64,000 bases of DNA, from NCBI GenBank assembly GCA_016716635.1, contig JADJVZ010000012.1:124001-188000 (forward strand), read 5' to 3'. Below the pieces are notes generated by a model, which searched no databases, had not been told where the DNA came from, and saw only the letters and a list, made by a program, of their open reading frames with translations. The position numbers were made by a program, and so were the translations under genes. Numbering within the stretch: the stretch's first letter is position 1; each line of letters begins with the position of its first letter. Origin of the DNA: Micropruina sp. (GTDB lineage: Bacteria; Actinomycetota; Actinomycetes; Propionibacteriales; Propionibacteriaceae). Positions 25,470 through 33,531 of the stretch are shown piece after piece.

Positions 25470-26510
25470 GTGCGTGCGCTGACCAAGGTAGGCCCGGGAC
25501 CAGGGCTTGAACTCATCGATCGTCCGGAGCCCACGTGTGGCCCCAATGACGTGCTGATCCGCGTGCTGCGAGCGGGGTTGTGCGGCACGGATCTTCACCT
25601 GGAGGGCTGGGACGCCTGGGCGGCGGAGACCGTCCATCCCCCGCAAACCATCGGCCACGAGTGCTACGGCGAGATCGTCGAGGTCGGCAAGGACGTCCGC
25701 AGCGCCCACCGCGTCGGGCAGCGCGTCAGCGTCGAGGGACACCAGGTCTGCGGGTACTGCCGCAACTGCCTCGCCGGACGCCGCCACCTGTGCATCAACA
25801 CCGTGGGTCTCGGGGTCAATATCGACGGGTGCTTCGCCGACTTCGTGGCTGTGCCCGCGATGAACGTGTGGATCCAGCCCGACTGGATCGACCCCGATCT
25901 TGGGGCCGTCTTTGATCCGCTGGGCAACGCCACCCACACGGCCCTGCAGTGGCCGATGGTCGGCGAGGACGTCCTCATCACCGGCGCGGGTCCGATCGGG
26001 GTGATGGCGGCGGCCATCGCCCGGCACGCGGGCGCCCGGTACGTCGTGGTCACCGACCTCAGCGACTACCGCCTCAACCTGGCCTCGGGCGCGGGCGCCG
26101 ACCTGGTCGTCAACGTGCAGCGCAACAACCTGGCCGATTGCCAGCGCGAGTTGGGCATGCGCGAGGGCTTCGACATCGGCTTGGAGATGTCGGGCAGCCC
26201 CGCCGCCACGGCCGAACTCATCAACAACATGAACCACGGCGGACGCGTAGCCCTGCTCGGCCTGCCCAAGGAGCCGTATCCGATCGACTGGGGCAAGGTC
26301 ATCACCCACATGCTCACCCTGCGCGGCATCTACGGCCGCGAGATGTTCGAGACCTGGTACCTGATGTCCTCGATGCTCGGCACGTCGGACACGCTGAAAG
26401 ACGCCGTCCGCTCGGTCATCACCCACCGCTTCCCCGCCGCTGACTGGCAGCAGGCCTTCACCACCGCCCGCTCCGGCGAGTGTGGCAAAGTCATCATGGA
26501 CTGGAGCTGA
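25470..26510 (+). CDS. tdh: L-threonine 3-dehydrogenase
   Basis: This zinc-dependent MDR enzyme oxidises L-threonine to 2-amino-3-oxobutyrate with NAD. Visible features: catalytic zinc Cys in RAGLCGTDLH, GHE in TIGHECYG, the structural zinc Cys cluster CGYCRNCLAGRRHLC, and the Rossmann motif GAGPIGVMAA. The GTG at 25470 gives VRALTKVGPGPGLEL, which aligns with the usual MRALxK start; a TTG 21 bases earlier is possible. About 346 residues is close to the family's usual 341. It is followed by kbl after two bases, so the two steps of threonine breakdown are in one operon. Confidence 0.93.
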   Translation: MRALTKVGPGPGLELIDRPEPTCGPNDVLIRVLRAGLCGTDLHLEGWDAWAAETVHPPQTIGHECYGEIVEVGKDVRSAHRVGQRVSVEGHQVCGYCRNCLAGRRHLCINTVGLGVNIDGCFADFVAVPAMNVWIQPDWIDPDLGAVFDPLGNATHTALQWPMVGEDVLITGAGPIGVMAAAIARHAGARYVVVTDLSDYRLNLASGAGADLVVNVQRNNLADCQRELGMREGFDIGLEMSGSPAATAELINNMNHGGRVALLGLPKEPYPIDWGKVITHMLTLRGIYGREMFETWYLMSSMLGTSDTLKDAVRSVITHRFPAADWQQAFTTARSGECGKVIMDWS

Positions 26511-26512
26511 AC

Positions 26513-27700
26513 ATGGTTTACACCGCCCGGGACGACATCCGCGCCACCCTCGAGGAGATTCGAAACTCCGGGTTGTGGAAGTCGGAGCGCCAGCTCACCA
26601 CGGCCCAATCCGCCCACATCGGCACGTCGGCGGGCCCCTCGCTGAACTTCTGCGCCAACAACTACCTCGGCTTGGCCGATCACCCCGACGTGCTCGCCGC
26701 CGCCAAGCAGGCGCTGGGTGAATGGGGATTCGGCATGGCGTCCGTCCGCTTCATCTGTGGCACCCAAAGCCAGCACGCCGAACTCGAGCGGCGATTGTCC
26801 GACTTCTTGGGCATGGAGGCGACGATCTTGTACTCGTCCTGCTTCGACGCCAACGGCGGGGTATTCGAGGTGCTCTTCGGCGAGCGGGACGCGATCATCT
26901 CCGACGAGCTGAATCACGCCTCGATCATTGATGGCATCCGGCTGTCGAAGGCCGCGAGATACCGCTACCGCAACGCCGACCTCGCCGACCTCGAACTGCA
27001 GTTGCAGGCGGCGTTCGGGGCCCGGCGGCGTGTGATCGTCACCGATGGCGTGTTCAGCATGGACGGATCATTCGCCCCCTTGGACGGCATCTGCGACCTC
27101 GCCGAACGCTACGACGCGATGGTCTTCGTGGACGATAGCCACGCCGTCGGGTTCGTCGGCGAAGGCGGCCGCGGCACCCCCGAACTGTTCGGCGTCGAGG
27201 ACCGCGTCGACATCATCTCGGGCACCCTCGGCAAGGCGTTGGGCGGGGCCTCCGGCGGCTACATCAGCTCCCATCGCGAGATCGTGGAGTTGTTGCGCCA
27301 GCGCTCGCGTCCGTATCTGTTCAGCAACTCGGTGGCACCAGCCGTCGTCGCGGGCTCCCTCGCAGCGCTGGACCTGGCGGCCTCCTCCGACGCGGCTCGG
27401 CATCAGCTGCAGCGCAACACCGCGCTCTTCCGGGAGCTCATGAACGCAGCGGAGTTTGATCTGCTGCCCGGCACGCATCCGATCACGCCGGTGATGTTCC
27501 CGGGAGAGGACGGCGCCCGCCAGGCCGTCGCGATCGCCGACCACATGCTGCACAACGGCGTCTACGTGGTGGCGTTCAGCTTCCCGGTCGTCCCCCGTGG
27601 CAAGGCCCGCATCCGGGTGCAGCTGTCGGCGGCCCACTCCGAGGCGGACGTCCGCGCCTGCGTCGAGGCGTTCGTCCAAGCCCGGGACGCCGTCGGCTGA
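26513..27700 (+). CDS. kbl: Glycine C-acetyltransferase (2-amino-3-ketobutyrate CoA ligase)
   Basis: This PLP enzyme of 395 residues cleaves 2-amino-3-oxobutyrate with CoA to glycine and acetyl-CoA, completing the Tdh pathway. The fold-type I features are present: LNFCANNYLGLADHP, MASVRFICGTQ, DELNHASIIDGIRL, the VFVDDSHAVGFVG Asp-His pair, and the Schiff-base lysine in SGTLGKALGG near residue 241. The ATG at 26513 (MVYTARDDIR) uses GGAG within the end of tdh. Confidence 0.95.
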   Translation: MVYTARDDIRATLEEIRNSGLWKSERQLTTAQSAHIGTSAGPSLNFCANNYLGLADHPDVLAAAKQALGEWGFGMASVRFICGTQSQHAELERRLSDFLGMEATILYSSCFDANGGVFEVLFGERDAIISDELNHASIIDGIRLSKAARYRYRNADLADLELQLQAAFGARRRVIVTDGVFSMDGSFAPLDGICDLAERYDAMVFVDDSHAVGFVGEGGRGTPELFGVEDRVDIISGTLGKALGGASGGYISSHREIVELLRQRSRPYLFSNSVAPAVVAGSLAALDLAASSDAARHQLQRNTALFRELMNAAEFDLLPGTHPITPVMFPGEDGARQAVAIADHMLHNGVYVVAFSFPVVPRGKARIRVQLSAAHSEADVRACVEAFVQARDAVG

Positions 27701-27738
27701 TCGTCCGTGCGCCTCGACCTGGCCACCTCCCACCCATT

Positions 27739-27795
27739 TCATGCAGAATCCGGGCCCTGCATGGCCCATGGCGCGGGTTCCGGATATCTGCATGA
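27739..27795. terminator. Long imperfect hairpin after kbl
   Basis: Arms TCATGCAGAATCCGG and CCGGATATCTGCATGA pair with a small bulge around a GC-rich centre that contains a second palindrome (GCATGGCCCATGGC). It lies 38 bases past the kbl stop and could end the tdh-kbl transcript, although no T-run follows. A regulator-binding role for the downstream gene is also possible. Confidence 0.45.
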
Positions 27796-27843
27796 TTTGG
27801 GTTGGCATCGGCATGCGAACCCAATGTTGCGATACAGACTGTC

Positions 27844-27881
27844 CCTAAGTTGCGATGGAGACATGCCGTCGCTAACTTAGG
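27844..27881 (+). promoter_or_regulatory. Inverted repeat covering the ribosome binding site of the HsmA-like gene
   Basis: CCTAAGTTGCGA at 27844 pairs with TCGCTAACTTAGG at 27869-27881. The right arm contains TTAGGAG, the likely ribosome binding site for the ATG at 27885. Folding would hide the site, or the repeat may be an operator. Confidence 0.5.
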
Positions 27882-27884
27882 AGC

Positions 27885-28277
27885 ATGCCTTCCGCGATCA
27901 TCCTCATCACCCTTGCCCTCGTCTTTTACACCGTCGGCGTCTGGGCCGAACATCGGCAAAAGACCTTGAAGCCCTGGCACGCGGCGGCCTTCGGACTGGG
28001 CTTCCTCTGCGACTTCACAGGCACCCTGGTGATGACCCAAATCGCGGCCACCACCACGCACCAGCCGGGCTCCCTCAAGGAGACGCTCAACTTCTGGATG
28101 GGGATCTCCGGCACCGTGGCCCTCGTGGCCATGGGAGTTCATCTCGTGTGGGCCGTCATTGTGCTGGTCCGCAACCGTCCGACCGAGCGGGCCACCTTCC
28201 ACAAGTTCAGCCTGGCTGTCTGGCTGTTCTGGCTCATCCCCTACGTCCTGGGTGCCGCCTTCGCCATGGTCAAGTGA
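27885..28277 (+). CDS. HsmA/TIGR03987-like four-helix membrane protein
   Basis: The 130-residue protein has four predicted membrane helices: IILITLALVFYTVGVWAEH, AAAFGLGFLCDFTGTLVMT, MGISGTVALVAMGVHLVWAVIVLV and FSLAVWLFWLIPYVLGAAFAM. The pattern matches the HsmA family (conserved hypothetical membrane proteins with FYTxGVWxE and CDxTGTxxM). The function is unknown in the family. The start at 27885 has TAGGAG directly upstream within an inverted repeat. Confidence 0.8.
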   Translation: MPSAIILITLALVFYTVGVWAEHRQKTLKPWHAAAFGLGFLCDFTGTLVMTQIAATTTHQPGSLKETLNFWMGISGTVALVAMGVHLVWAVIVLVRNRPTERATFHKFSLAVWLFWLIPYVLGAAFAMVK

Positions 28278-28343
28278 CCCTGGCGCCGATGCCATGAGAG
28301 GGCTGCCGGACGAACTGTCTGACGCCCGCCGTATCGTCGGCGT

Positions 28344-29114
28344 ATGGCGCTGAAGGAACTCGATCGTCCGCTGCGGCGAGCTGTTGGCCTCGCCGACCCC
28401 GACCGGGACGCGAAGGCTTGGCCCTACCGCATCCCTGCAGTGAGGACGCTCCTCGATGCGGGCCTCGATTTCGGACGCGCGACGGTGCTGGTCGGCGAGA
28501 ACGGTTCGGGCAAATCGACGATCGTCGAGGCGCTCGCGGAGGCGTACGGGCTGAACCCCGAGGGCGGATCAACGGGCGCGCGCTTCAGCACGCGCCGCAC
28601 CGAATCCTCGCTGGCCAACGACCTCCTGCTCACCCGGGGCGCGGGCGCGGCTCGCGGCGGCTACTTCCTTCGCGCCGAGACCATGCACGGGCTATTTAGC
28701 TACCTCGAGCAACACCCGGGCGGCCCCGAACCAGTTTTCCACGCTCGCAGCCACGGCGAGGCCTTCCAAGACATCCTCACCAACCGGCTGCTGTTCCGCG
28801 GACGCCCGCGTCCGGGCCTGTACCTCATGGACGAACCCGAGTCGGCCCTGTCGTTCACGTCCAGCCTCAAGGTGCTGGCGTTCCTGGTCGACATGGTCGC
28901 CGAACCGGGCGTCCAACTGATCGTGGCCACGCACTCCCCCGTGTTGTCGGCCCTCCCGGGAGCCACGATCCTGCAACTGTCCGACGCTGGCATCGAGCGG
29001 CGCGACTGGGCCGACCTCGACCTCGTCGTCAACGAGCGCTACTTCCTCGGCGACCCTCAACGGTTCCTGCGCCACCTGGACGTCCAGGAGCCGAAACGAA
29101 AGAAGGAGGCGTAG
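28344..29114 (+). CDS. AAA-type ATPase (AAA_15/AAA_21-like)
   Basis: This 256-residue P-loop ATPase has Walker A VGENGSGKST at residues 50-59, Walker B LYLMDEPES near residue 165 and an H-loop-like ATHSP near 195, the layout of the small stand-alone ABC-like ATPases that are related to RecF/SMC and to OLD ATPases. There is no DNA-binding or nuclease domain, so it probably acts with an unknown partner. Cytosolic. It is convergent with hspR across a bidirectional hairpin. Confidence 0.82.
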   Translation: MALKELDRPLRRAVGLADPDRDAKAWPYRIPAVRTLLDAGLDFGRATVLVGENGSGKSTIVEALAEAYGLNPEGGSTGARFSTRRTESSLANDLLLTRGAGAARGGYFLRAETMHGLFSYLEQHPGGPEPVFHARSHGEAFQDILTNRLLFRGRPRPGLYLMDEPESALSFTSSLKVLAFLVDMVAEPGVQLIVATHSPVLSALPGATILQLSDAGIERRDWADLDLVVNERYFLGDPQRFLRHLDVQEPKRKKEA

Positions 29115-29178
29115 CTGCCGACCCACCCATGGCACCCCGCCTCGGTGGAGGGCACCGACCCGTTCCAGACAACGAAAA

Positions 29179-29207
29179 CCTGCCTCACCCTTGGCGGGTG
29201 AGGCAGG
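29179..29207. terminator. Intrinsic terminator between the AAA ATPase gene and hspR
   Basis: A 12-bp perfect stem (CCTGCCTCACCC / GGGTGAGGCAGG) with loop TTGGC. Read on the minus strand it is followed by TTTTCG, so it should end the dnaK-grpE-dnaJ-hspR transcript; it may also work for the plus-strand ATPase gene. Confidence 0.85.
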
Positions 29208-29243
29208 CTCGTGGTTGGTGAACACCTCGGCAAGGCGTGCAAG

Positions 29244-29663
29244 CTACGCGCCGGGCAGGGCTAACTGGCGGCGTCGCTGGCGTCCCATCTGGACGGTGCC
29301 CAGACGGTCGGCGGTGAACAGCCGGGCCCCCTCGGGGGTGTTACGGAGCTCCTGCAGCAGCGCCAGCAGATCGTGCACCTGCTCGTGCGACTCCTCCAAC
29401 GCCGCCTCCAGGGCCAAGATCCGCCGGATGCCTTCGAGGTTGATGCCCTCGTCTTGGCTCATCCGCTGAATATGACGAAGCGTCCGAATGTCGCGCAACG
29501 AATAGCGGCGTCCGCGTCCGCGCGCTCGCTTCGGCACCACGAGCCCCAGCCGGTCGTAGCCCCGCAACGTCTGCGGATGCATGTCGGCCAGGCCGGCGGC
29601 CGTGGAAATCACGAAGATCGGGGCGTCCGGATCGATGAGCGAAGGCAGGTTGTCCGACATCAT
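29244..29663 (-). CDS. hspR: Heat-shock repressor HspR (MerR family)
   Basis: This roughly 139-residue MerR-type repressor binds HAIR operators, usually together with DnaK as co-repressor. A winged HTH covers residues about 15-85 (FVISTAAGLADMHPQTLRGYDRLGLVVPKRARGRGRRYSLRDIRTLRHIQ), followed by a helical dimerisation region (LALEAALEESHEQVHDLLALLQEL). The start overlaps the dnaJ stop: a GTG at 29666 and ATGs at 29663 and 29660 are all in frame after AGGAG. Three HAIR sites in this window (one at clpB, two at dnaK) are its obvious targets, giving autoregulation. Confidence 0.94.
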   Translation of the reverse strand: MMSDNLPSLIDPDAPIFVISTAAGLADMHPQTLRGYDRLGLVVPKRARGRGRRYSLRDIRTLRHIQRMSQDEGINLEGIRRILALEAALEESHEQVHDLLALLQELRNTPEGARLFTADRLGTVQMGRQRRRQLALPGA

Positions 29664-30826
29664 CACTCCTGGAACAACGAAGCCCGGACGTCTTGATGCG
29701 GAAGGGTCGCCGCGTAGGCGCGCAGCGCCTCTTGGGACTCCTCGCTCAAGAAGGGGGGAACCTTGACTTCAAGGGTGACGAGCAGGCTGCCCCGTTCGCC
29801 GTTCGCGCGCGCGACGCCCTTGTCTCGGACGCGCAGCGTCTTGCCCGTGCCGGTGCCGGACGGGATCCGGATCTTCACCTTCGGCCCCTGCAACGTCGGG
29901 ACCTCGATCTCGGCGCCGAGCGCCGCCTCGGCGTAGGTCACGGGAACCGTCAGCGTCAGGTTATCGCCCGAGCGGCCGAACAGCTTGTCGGGGGCGACAT
30001 GGACGAGCACGTAGAGGTCGCCCGCCGCGCCGCCGTTGGTCCCGGCGCCGCCGCGGCCCTTGATGCGGATCCGCTGCCCGTCGGTCACCCCGGCCGGGAT
30101 CTTGACCTGCATGGTGCGCGTGGCGCTCGATTGTCCGCTGCCGTGGCAGGTGGGGCAGGGGTCCTCGATGATGAGACCTCGTCCGCGACAGTTGCGGCAC
30201 GGCTCCGAGAAGGCGAACCCGCCCCCGGTCGAGGCCGTTTCCATGCCCGAACCCTGGCAGACCGGGCACACCTTGGGCTGGGTGCCGGGGCGCGCGCCGG
30301 TGCCATGGCACGTGGGGCAGGCGCCCTCACTGGCCACCGACAGCGACATCGTCGTGCCCTCCACCGATTGAGCGAAGTCGATCGTGACCTCGCCCTCGAT
30401 GTCTTGCCCGCGGCGCGGATTGCGTCCGGACGATTGCGGGGCACGCCGAGTTTGCTGCGCACCGCCACCGAAGAGGCCCCCGAACAGGTCACCGATGCCA
30501 CCACCGCTGCCGCCTCCGAAGAGGTCGTCCAGGTTGATGTTCTGAGCCCCGCCCGGCTGCCCGCCCGTCGGGAAGCGGAACCCGCCCCCGCCGAACATCG
30601 AGCGAGCCTCGTCGTACTCTTTGCGCTTCTCGGGGTCACCGAGAATCGAGTTGGCCTCCGAGGCTTCCTTGAAGCGGGCCTCGCGGGCCTTGTCGTCCGG
30701 GTGGGCGTCCGGATGGTTTTCCCTGGCGATCTTGCGGAACGCCTTCTTGATCTCCTCGGGCTTTGCGTCCTTGGAGACGCCCAGGATCTTGTAGTAGTCC
30801 TTTTCGAGCCAATCTTTGGTGCTCAC
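29663..30826 (-). CDS. dnaJ: Chaperone DnaJ (type I, with zinc fingers)
   Basis: This 387-residue J-protein stimulates DnaK ATPase and delivers clients. It has the J domain with HPD (RENHPDAHPDD) at residues 5-75, a Gly-rich region, four CxxCxGxG zinc motifs (CPTCHGTG, CPVCQGSG, CRNCRGRG, CPTCHGSG), and C-terminal substrate-binding barrels. The GTG start (MSTKDWLEKDYYKILG) has GGAGG upstream. In hspR-containing operons this is the DnaJ1-type protein. It overlaps hspR and follows grpE by 25 bases. Confidence 0.95.
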   Translation of the reverse strand: MSTKDWLEKDYYKILGVSKDAKPEEIKKAFRKIARENHPDAHPDDKAREARFKEASEANSILGDPEKRKEYDEARSMFGGGGFRFPTGGQPGGAQNINLDDLFGGGSGGGIGDLFGGLFGGGAQQTRRAPQSSGRNPRRGQDIEGEVTIDFAQSVEGTTMSLSVASEGACPTCHGTGARPGTQPKVCPVCQGSGMETASTGGGFAFSEPCRNCRGRGLIIEDPCPTCHGSGQSSATRTMQVKIPAGVTDGQRIRIKGRGGAGTNGGAAGDLYVLVHVAPDKLFGRSGDNLTLTVPVTYAEAALGAEIEVPTLQGPKVKIRIPSGTGTGKTLRVRDKGVARANGERGSLLVTLEVKVPPFLSEESQEALRAYAATLPHQDVRASLFQE

Positions 30827-30851
30827 GCGCGCCTCCTTTCGGTTCCGGGGG

Positions 30852-31430
30852 TCAGTGGTCGGGGGTGTGGTCAGGGTCGGCCACGGCGACGCGCGCCGGA
30901 CGGATGATCCGGTCGCCGAGCCGCACGCCCTTCTGCATCACAGCCGAGCACGTCTCGACCGTGACGCCCTCCATCGGCAGGCGCATCAACGCGTCGTGGA
31001 TCGCGGGATCGAACGGATCGCCGACCTCCCCAAACGTCACCAGGCCGTACTTTCCGGCGATCTTCTCGAGTTCGTCTGCCGCGAGGCGGAAGCCGCCGGT
31101 CAGCTCGTCGTGCTCGCGCGCGCCTTCGATCGAGTCGATGACGGGCAGCAGATCGGTGACCACGGCCTCGATGCCCGCTTGCCGGGAGACGGCCCGGTCG
31201 CGATCGACGCGTCGCTTGTAGTTGACGTATTCGGCCTGGAGTCGCTGCAGATCCAGCGTCCGCTCGGCGACGAGCTCCTCGAGCTCGCTCACTTTGGCCG
31301 CCATGATGGGCGTCATCGGCACGTCCGTTCCGTTGTCCGTGGACGAGGTTGCGTTCGCCGCGGGCGCGGCGGGGACGTCGGCCTCGAGGCCATCGTCCGC
31401 ATCTTCGCCCATGGGCACGTATTCACTCAC
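30852..31430 (-). CDS. grpE: Nucleotide exchange factor GrpE
   Basis: This 192-residue protein releases ADP from DnaK. A long N-terminal coiled coil (AAKVSELEELVAERTLDLQRLQAEYVNYKRRVDRDR) is followed by a four-helix region (AVVTDLLPVIDSIEGAREHDE) and a C-terminal beta wing (YGLVTFGEVGDPFDPAIHDALM...VMQKGVRLGDRIIRPARVAVADPD), all typical of GrpE. The start is GTG with AAGGAG upstream. Order dnaK-grpE-dnaJ-hspR is the standard actinobacterial operon. Confidence 0.95.
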   Translation of the reverse strand: MSEYVPMGEDADDGLEADVPAAPAANATSSTDNGTDVPMTPIMAAKVSELEELVAERTLDLQRLQAEYVNYKRRVDRDRAVSRQAGIEAVVTDLLPVIDSIEGAREHDELTGGFRLAADELEKIAGKYGLVTFGEVGDPFDPAIHDALMRLPMEGVTVETCSAVMQKGVRLGDRIIRPARVAVADPDHTPDH

Positions 31431-31451
31431 TAGTTCATCTCCTTGTCAGCA

Positions 31452-31484
31452 TCCAGCCGCGAGGTTCGAAACCCCGCGGCTGGA
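31452..31484 (-). promoter_or_regulatory. Intercistronic hairpin between dnaK and grpE
   Basis: The sequence TCCAGCCGCG-AGGTT-CGA-AACC-CCGCGGCTGGA forms a 15-bp stem with one G-U type mismatch and a three-base loop. No T-run follows, so it is more likely a partial attenuator or RNA-processing/stability element that raises DnaK over GrpE and DnaJ. Confidence 0.7.
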
Positions 31485-31496
31485 CAGCCTGACTAC

Positions 31497-33341
31497 TTAC
31501 TTGCTCTTGTCGTTCTTCTCGTCGTCGACGATCTCGGCCTCCACCACGTCGTCGTCCGAGCCCGGCTCGGCGGCCGGCGCGGACGCCTGCTGCTGAGCGG
31601 CCTGAGCGGCGGCGTAGACGGCTTGACCCATGGCGGACGACTTCTCGTTGAGGTCGTCCAGGGCCTTCTTCACGGCCTCGTCGTCGGTGCCGGTGAGGGC
31701 GGACTTGAGGGTGGCGAGGGCTTCCTCAACCGGGGTCTTGACCTCGGCCGGGATCTGCTCGTCGTTCTCCTTGAGGGTCTTCTCGGTCGCGAAAGCGAAC
31801 GAGTCGGCCTGGTTGCGCAGTTCGACGGACTCGCGGCGAGCCTTGTCCTCCTCCGCGTGGGACTCGGCGTCGCGCATCATGCGATCGATGTCGTCCTTGT
31901 TGAGCGCCGAGCCGCCGGTGACGGTCATGGACTGCTCCTTGCCCGTCGCCAGGTCCTTGGCGTGGACGTGGACGATGCCGTTGGCGTCGATGTCGAAGGC
32001 GACCTCAACCTGGGGCACGCCACGGGGGGCGGGCAGCAGACCGGTGAGCTCGAAGTTGCCGAGCGACTTGTTGTCGCGGGCAAAGTCACGCTCGCCTTGG
32101 TACACCTGGATCATCACGGACGGCTGATTGTCCTCAGCGGTGGTGAACACCTCGGAGCGACGGGTCGGGATCGTCGTGTTGCGCTCGATGATCTTGGTCA
32201 TCACGCCACCCTTGGTCTCAATGCCGAGGGAGAGCGGGGTGACGTCGAGGAGCAGGACGTCCTTGACCTCGCCCTTGAGGACGCCGGCCTGAAGAGCCGC
32301 GCCCAAGGCGACGACCTCGTCAGGATTGACGCTCTTGTTGGGCTCCTTGCCGCCGGTGAGCTCCTTCACCAGGTCCGCCACGGCCGGCATGCGGGTCGAG
32401 CCGCCGACGAGGATGACGTGATCGATCTTGCCGATCGTGGTGTTGGCGTCCTTGATGACGGCGTTGAACGGGGCGCGGCAGCGATCCAGCAGGTCCTGGG
32501 TGAGGCGCTGGAACTCCGACCGGCTGAGCTTCTCGTCCAAGTGCAAGGGACCATCGGCGCCGGCCGTGATGTACGGCAGGTTGATGGCGGTCTCCTGAGC
32601 GGACGACAGCTCGATCTTGGCGCGCTCGGCGGCCTCTTGCAGGCGCTGGCGGGCCATCTTGTCCTTGGCCAGGTCGACGCCGGTCTTGTTCTTGAACGCG
32701 GTGACGAGCCAGTCGACGATGCGCTGATCCCAGTCATCGCCGCCGAGGCGGTTGTCGCCCTTGGTGGCCTTGACCTCGAACACGCCGTCGGCAATGTCGA
32801 GCAGGGAGACGTCGAAGGTGCCGCCACCAAGGTCGAAGACCAAGATGGTCTGCTCCTTGTCGGCCTTGTCCAGGCCGTAGGCCAGGGCAGCCGCGGTGGG
32901 CTCGTTGATGATGCGGTCGACCGTGAGGCCGGCGATCTCGCCAGCTTCCTTGGTGGCCTGACGCTCGGCGTCGCCGAAGTAGGCCGGGACTGTGATGACC
33001 GCGTTGGTGACGGGCTCACCCAGGTAGGCCTCGGCGTCGCGCTTCAGCTTCATGAGGATGCGCGCGCTGATTTCTTGCGGGGTGTACTTCTTGCCTTCGA
33101 TGTCGACGGTCCAGTTCGTGCCCATGTGGCGCTTGACGGAACGGATCGTCCGATCGATGTTGGTGACAGCCTGACGCTTGGCGACCTCGCCGACGAGAAC
33201 TTCGCCGCCCTTAGCGAAGGCGACGACGGACGGCGTGGTGCGTGCACCTTCGGCGTTCGGGATGACGGTAGGTTCGCCGCCCTCAAGGACAGCGACGACT
33301 GAGTTGGTAGTGCCGAGGTCGATACCGACTGCACGGGCCAT
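31497..33341 (-). CDS. dnaK: Chaperone DnaK (Hsp70)
   Basis: The 614-residue Hsp70 begins MARAVGIDLGTTNSVVAVLEGG at the ATG at 33341, with GGAGGA upstream; the longer frame to 33617 is not used. The ATPase domain contains VFDLGGGTFDVSLLDI and VILVGGSTRMPAV. The substrate-binding domain (LLDVTPLSLGIETKGGVMTKII) and lid follow, and the tail is acidic (DDDVVEAEIVDDEKNDKSK). It refolds proteins with DnaJ, GrpE and ClpB, and probably acts as HspR co-repressor. Two HAIR sites lie upstream. Confidence 0.97.
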   Translation of the reverse strand: MARAVGIDLGTTNSVVAVLEGGEPTVIPNAEGARTTPSVVAFAKGGEVLVGEVAKRQAVTNIDRTIRSVKRHMGTNWTVDIEGKKYTPQEISARILMKLKRDAEAYLGEPVTNAVITVPAYFGDAERQATKEAGEIAGLTVDRIINEPTAAALAYGLDKADKEQTILVFDLGGGTFDVSLLDIADGVFEVKATKGDNRLGGDDWDQRIVDWLVTAFKNKTGVDLAKDKMARQRLQEAAERAKIELSSAQETAINLPYITAGADGPLHLDEKLSRSEFQRLTQDLLDRCRAPFNAVIKDANTTIGKIDHVILVGGSTRMPAVADLVKELTGGKEPNKSVNPDEVVALGAALQAGVLKGEVKDVLLLDVTPLSLGIETKGGVMTKIIERNTTIPTRRSEVFTTAEDNQPSVMIQVYQGERDFARDNKSLGNFELTGLLPAPRGVPQVEVAFDIDANGIVHVHAKDLATGKEQSMTVTGGSALNKDDIDRMMRDAESHAEEDKARRESVELRNQADSFAFATEKTLKENDEQIPAEVKTPVEEALATLKSALTGTDDEAVKKALDDLNEKSSAMGQAVYAAAQAAQQQASAPAAEPGSDDDVVEAEIVDDEKNDKSK

Positions 33342-33375
33342 AGTGGATTCCTCCGGTTGATTGGATGCTTCGTGG

Positions 33376-33394
33376 TTGAGCCTAGCAGACTCAA
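33376..33394. promoter_or_regulatory. HAIR operator 1 upstream of dnaK
   Basis: TTGAGC-N7-ACTCAA, one mismatch from the HAIR consensus, begins 34 bases upstream of the dnaK ATG. A minus-strand TAGGCT (33379-33384) inside it could be the promoter -10, so HspR binding would block RNA polymerase directly. Confidence 0.85.
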
Positions 33395-33402
33395 TCACGA
33401 AG

Positions 33403-33421
33403 TTGAGTTCACCAGACTCAA
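33403..33421. promoter_or_regulatory. HAIR operator 2 upstream of dnaK
   Basis: A perfect TTGAGT-N7-ACTCAA repeat, nine bases upstream of HAIR 1. Its sequence (spacer TCACCAG) is nearly the same as the clpB site (spacer TCACTAG). Two tandem HAIRs fit cooperative repression of the dnaK operon by HspR. Confidence 0.9.
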
Positions 33422-33531
33422 CCATGGTCCGACCCTCGGTATTCCTGGGAATGGCCTGTGATCCGACGATCTTTTCGACATCGTGGGACGGTGAACCAGG
33501 GAGCCCGTGGCTCTGGCGGGCGGCTGGTTGA

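Noticed and set aside
24378..26426. 682-residue minus-strand ORF across tdh and the beta-helix gene
   Set aside because: It runs over two convincing genes in other frames and has shadow-like composition.
31452..31484. tRNA-like GGTTCGAAACC motif
   Set aside because: The motif is the loop end of a simple hairpin; no acceptor, D or anticodon arms are present.
31443..33302. 619-residue plus-strand ORF opposite dnaK
   Set aside because: Antisense shadow of dnaK; Leu/Gly/Val-rich without a ribosome binding site.
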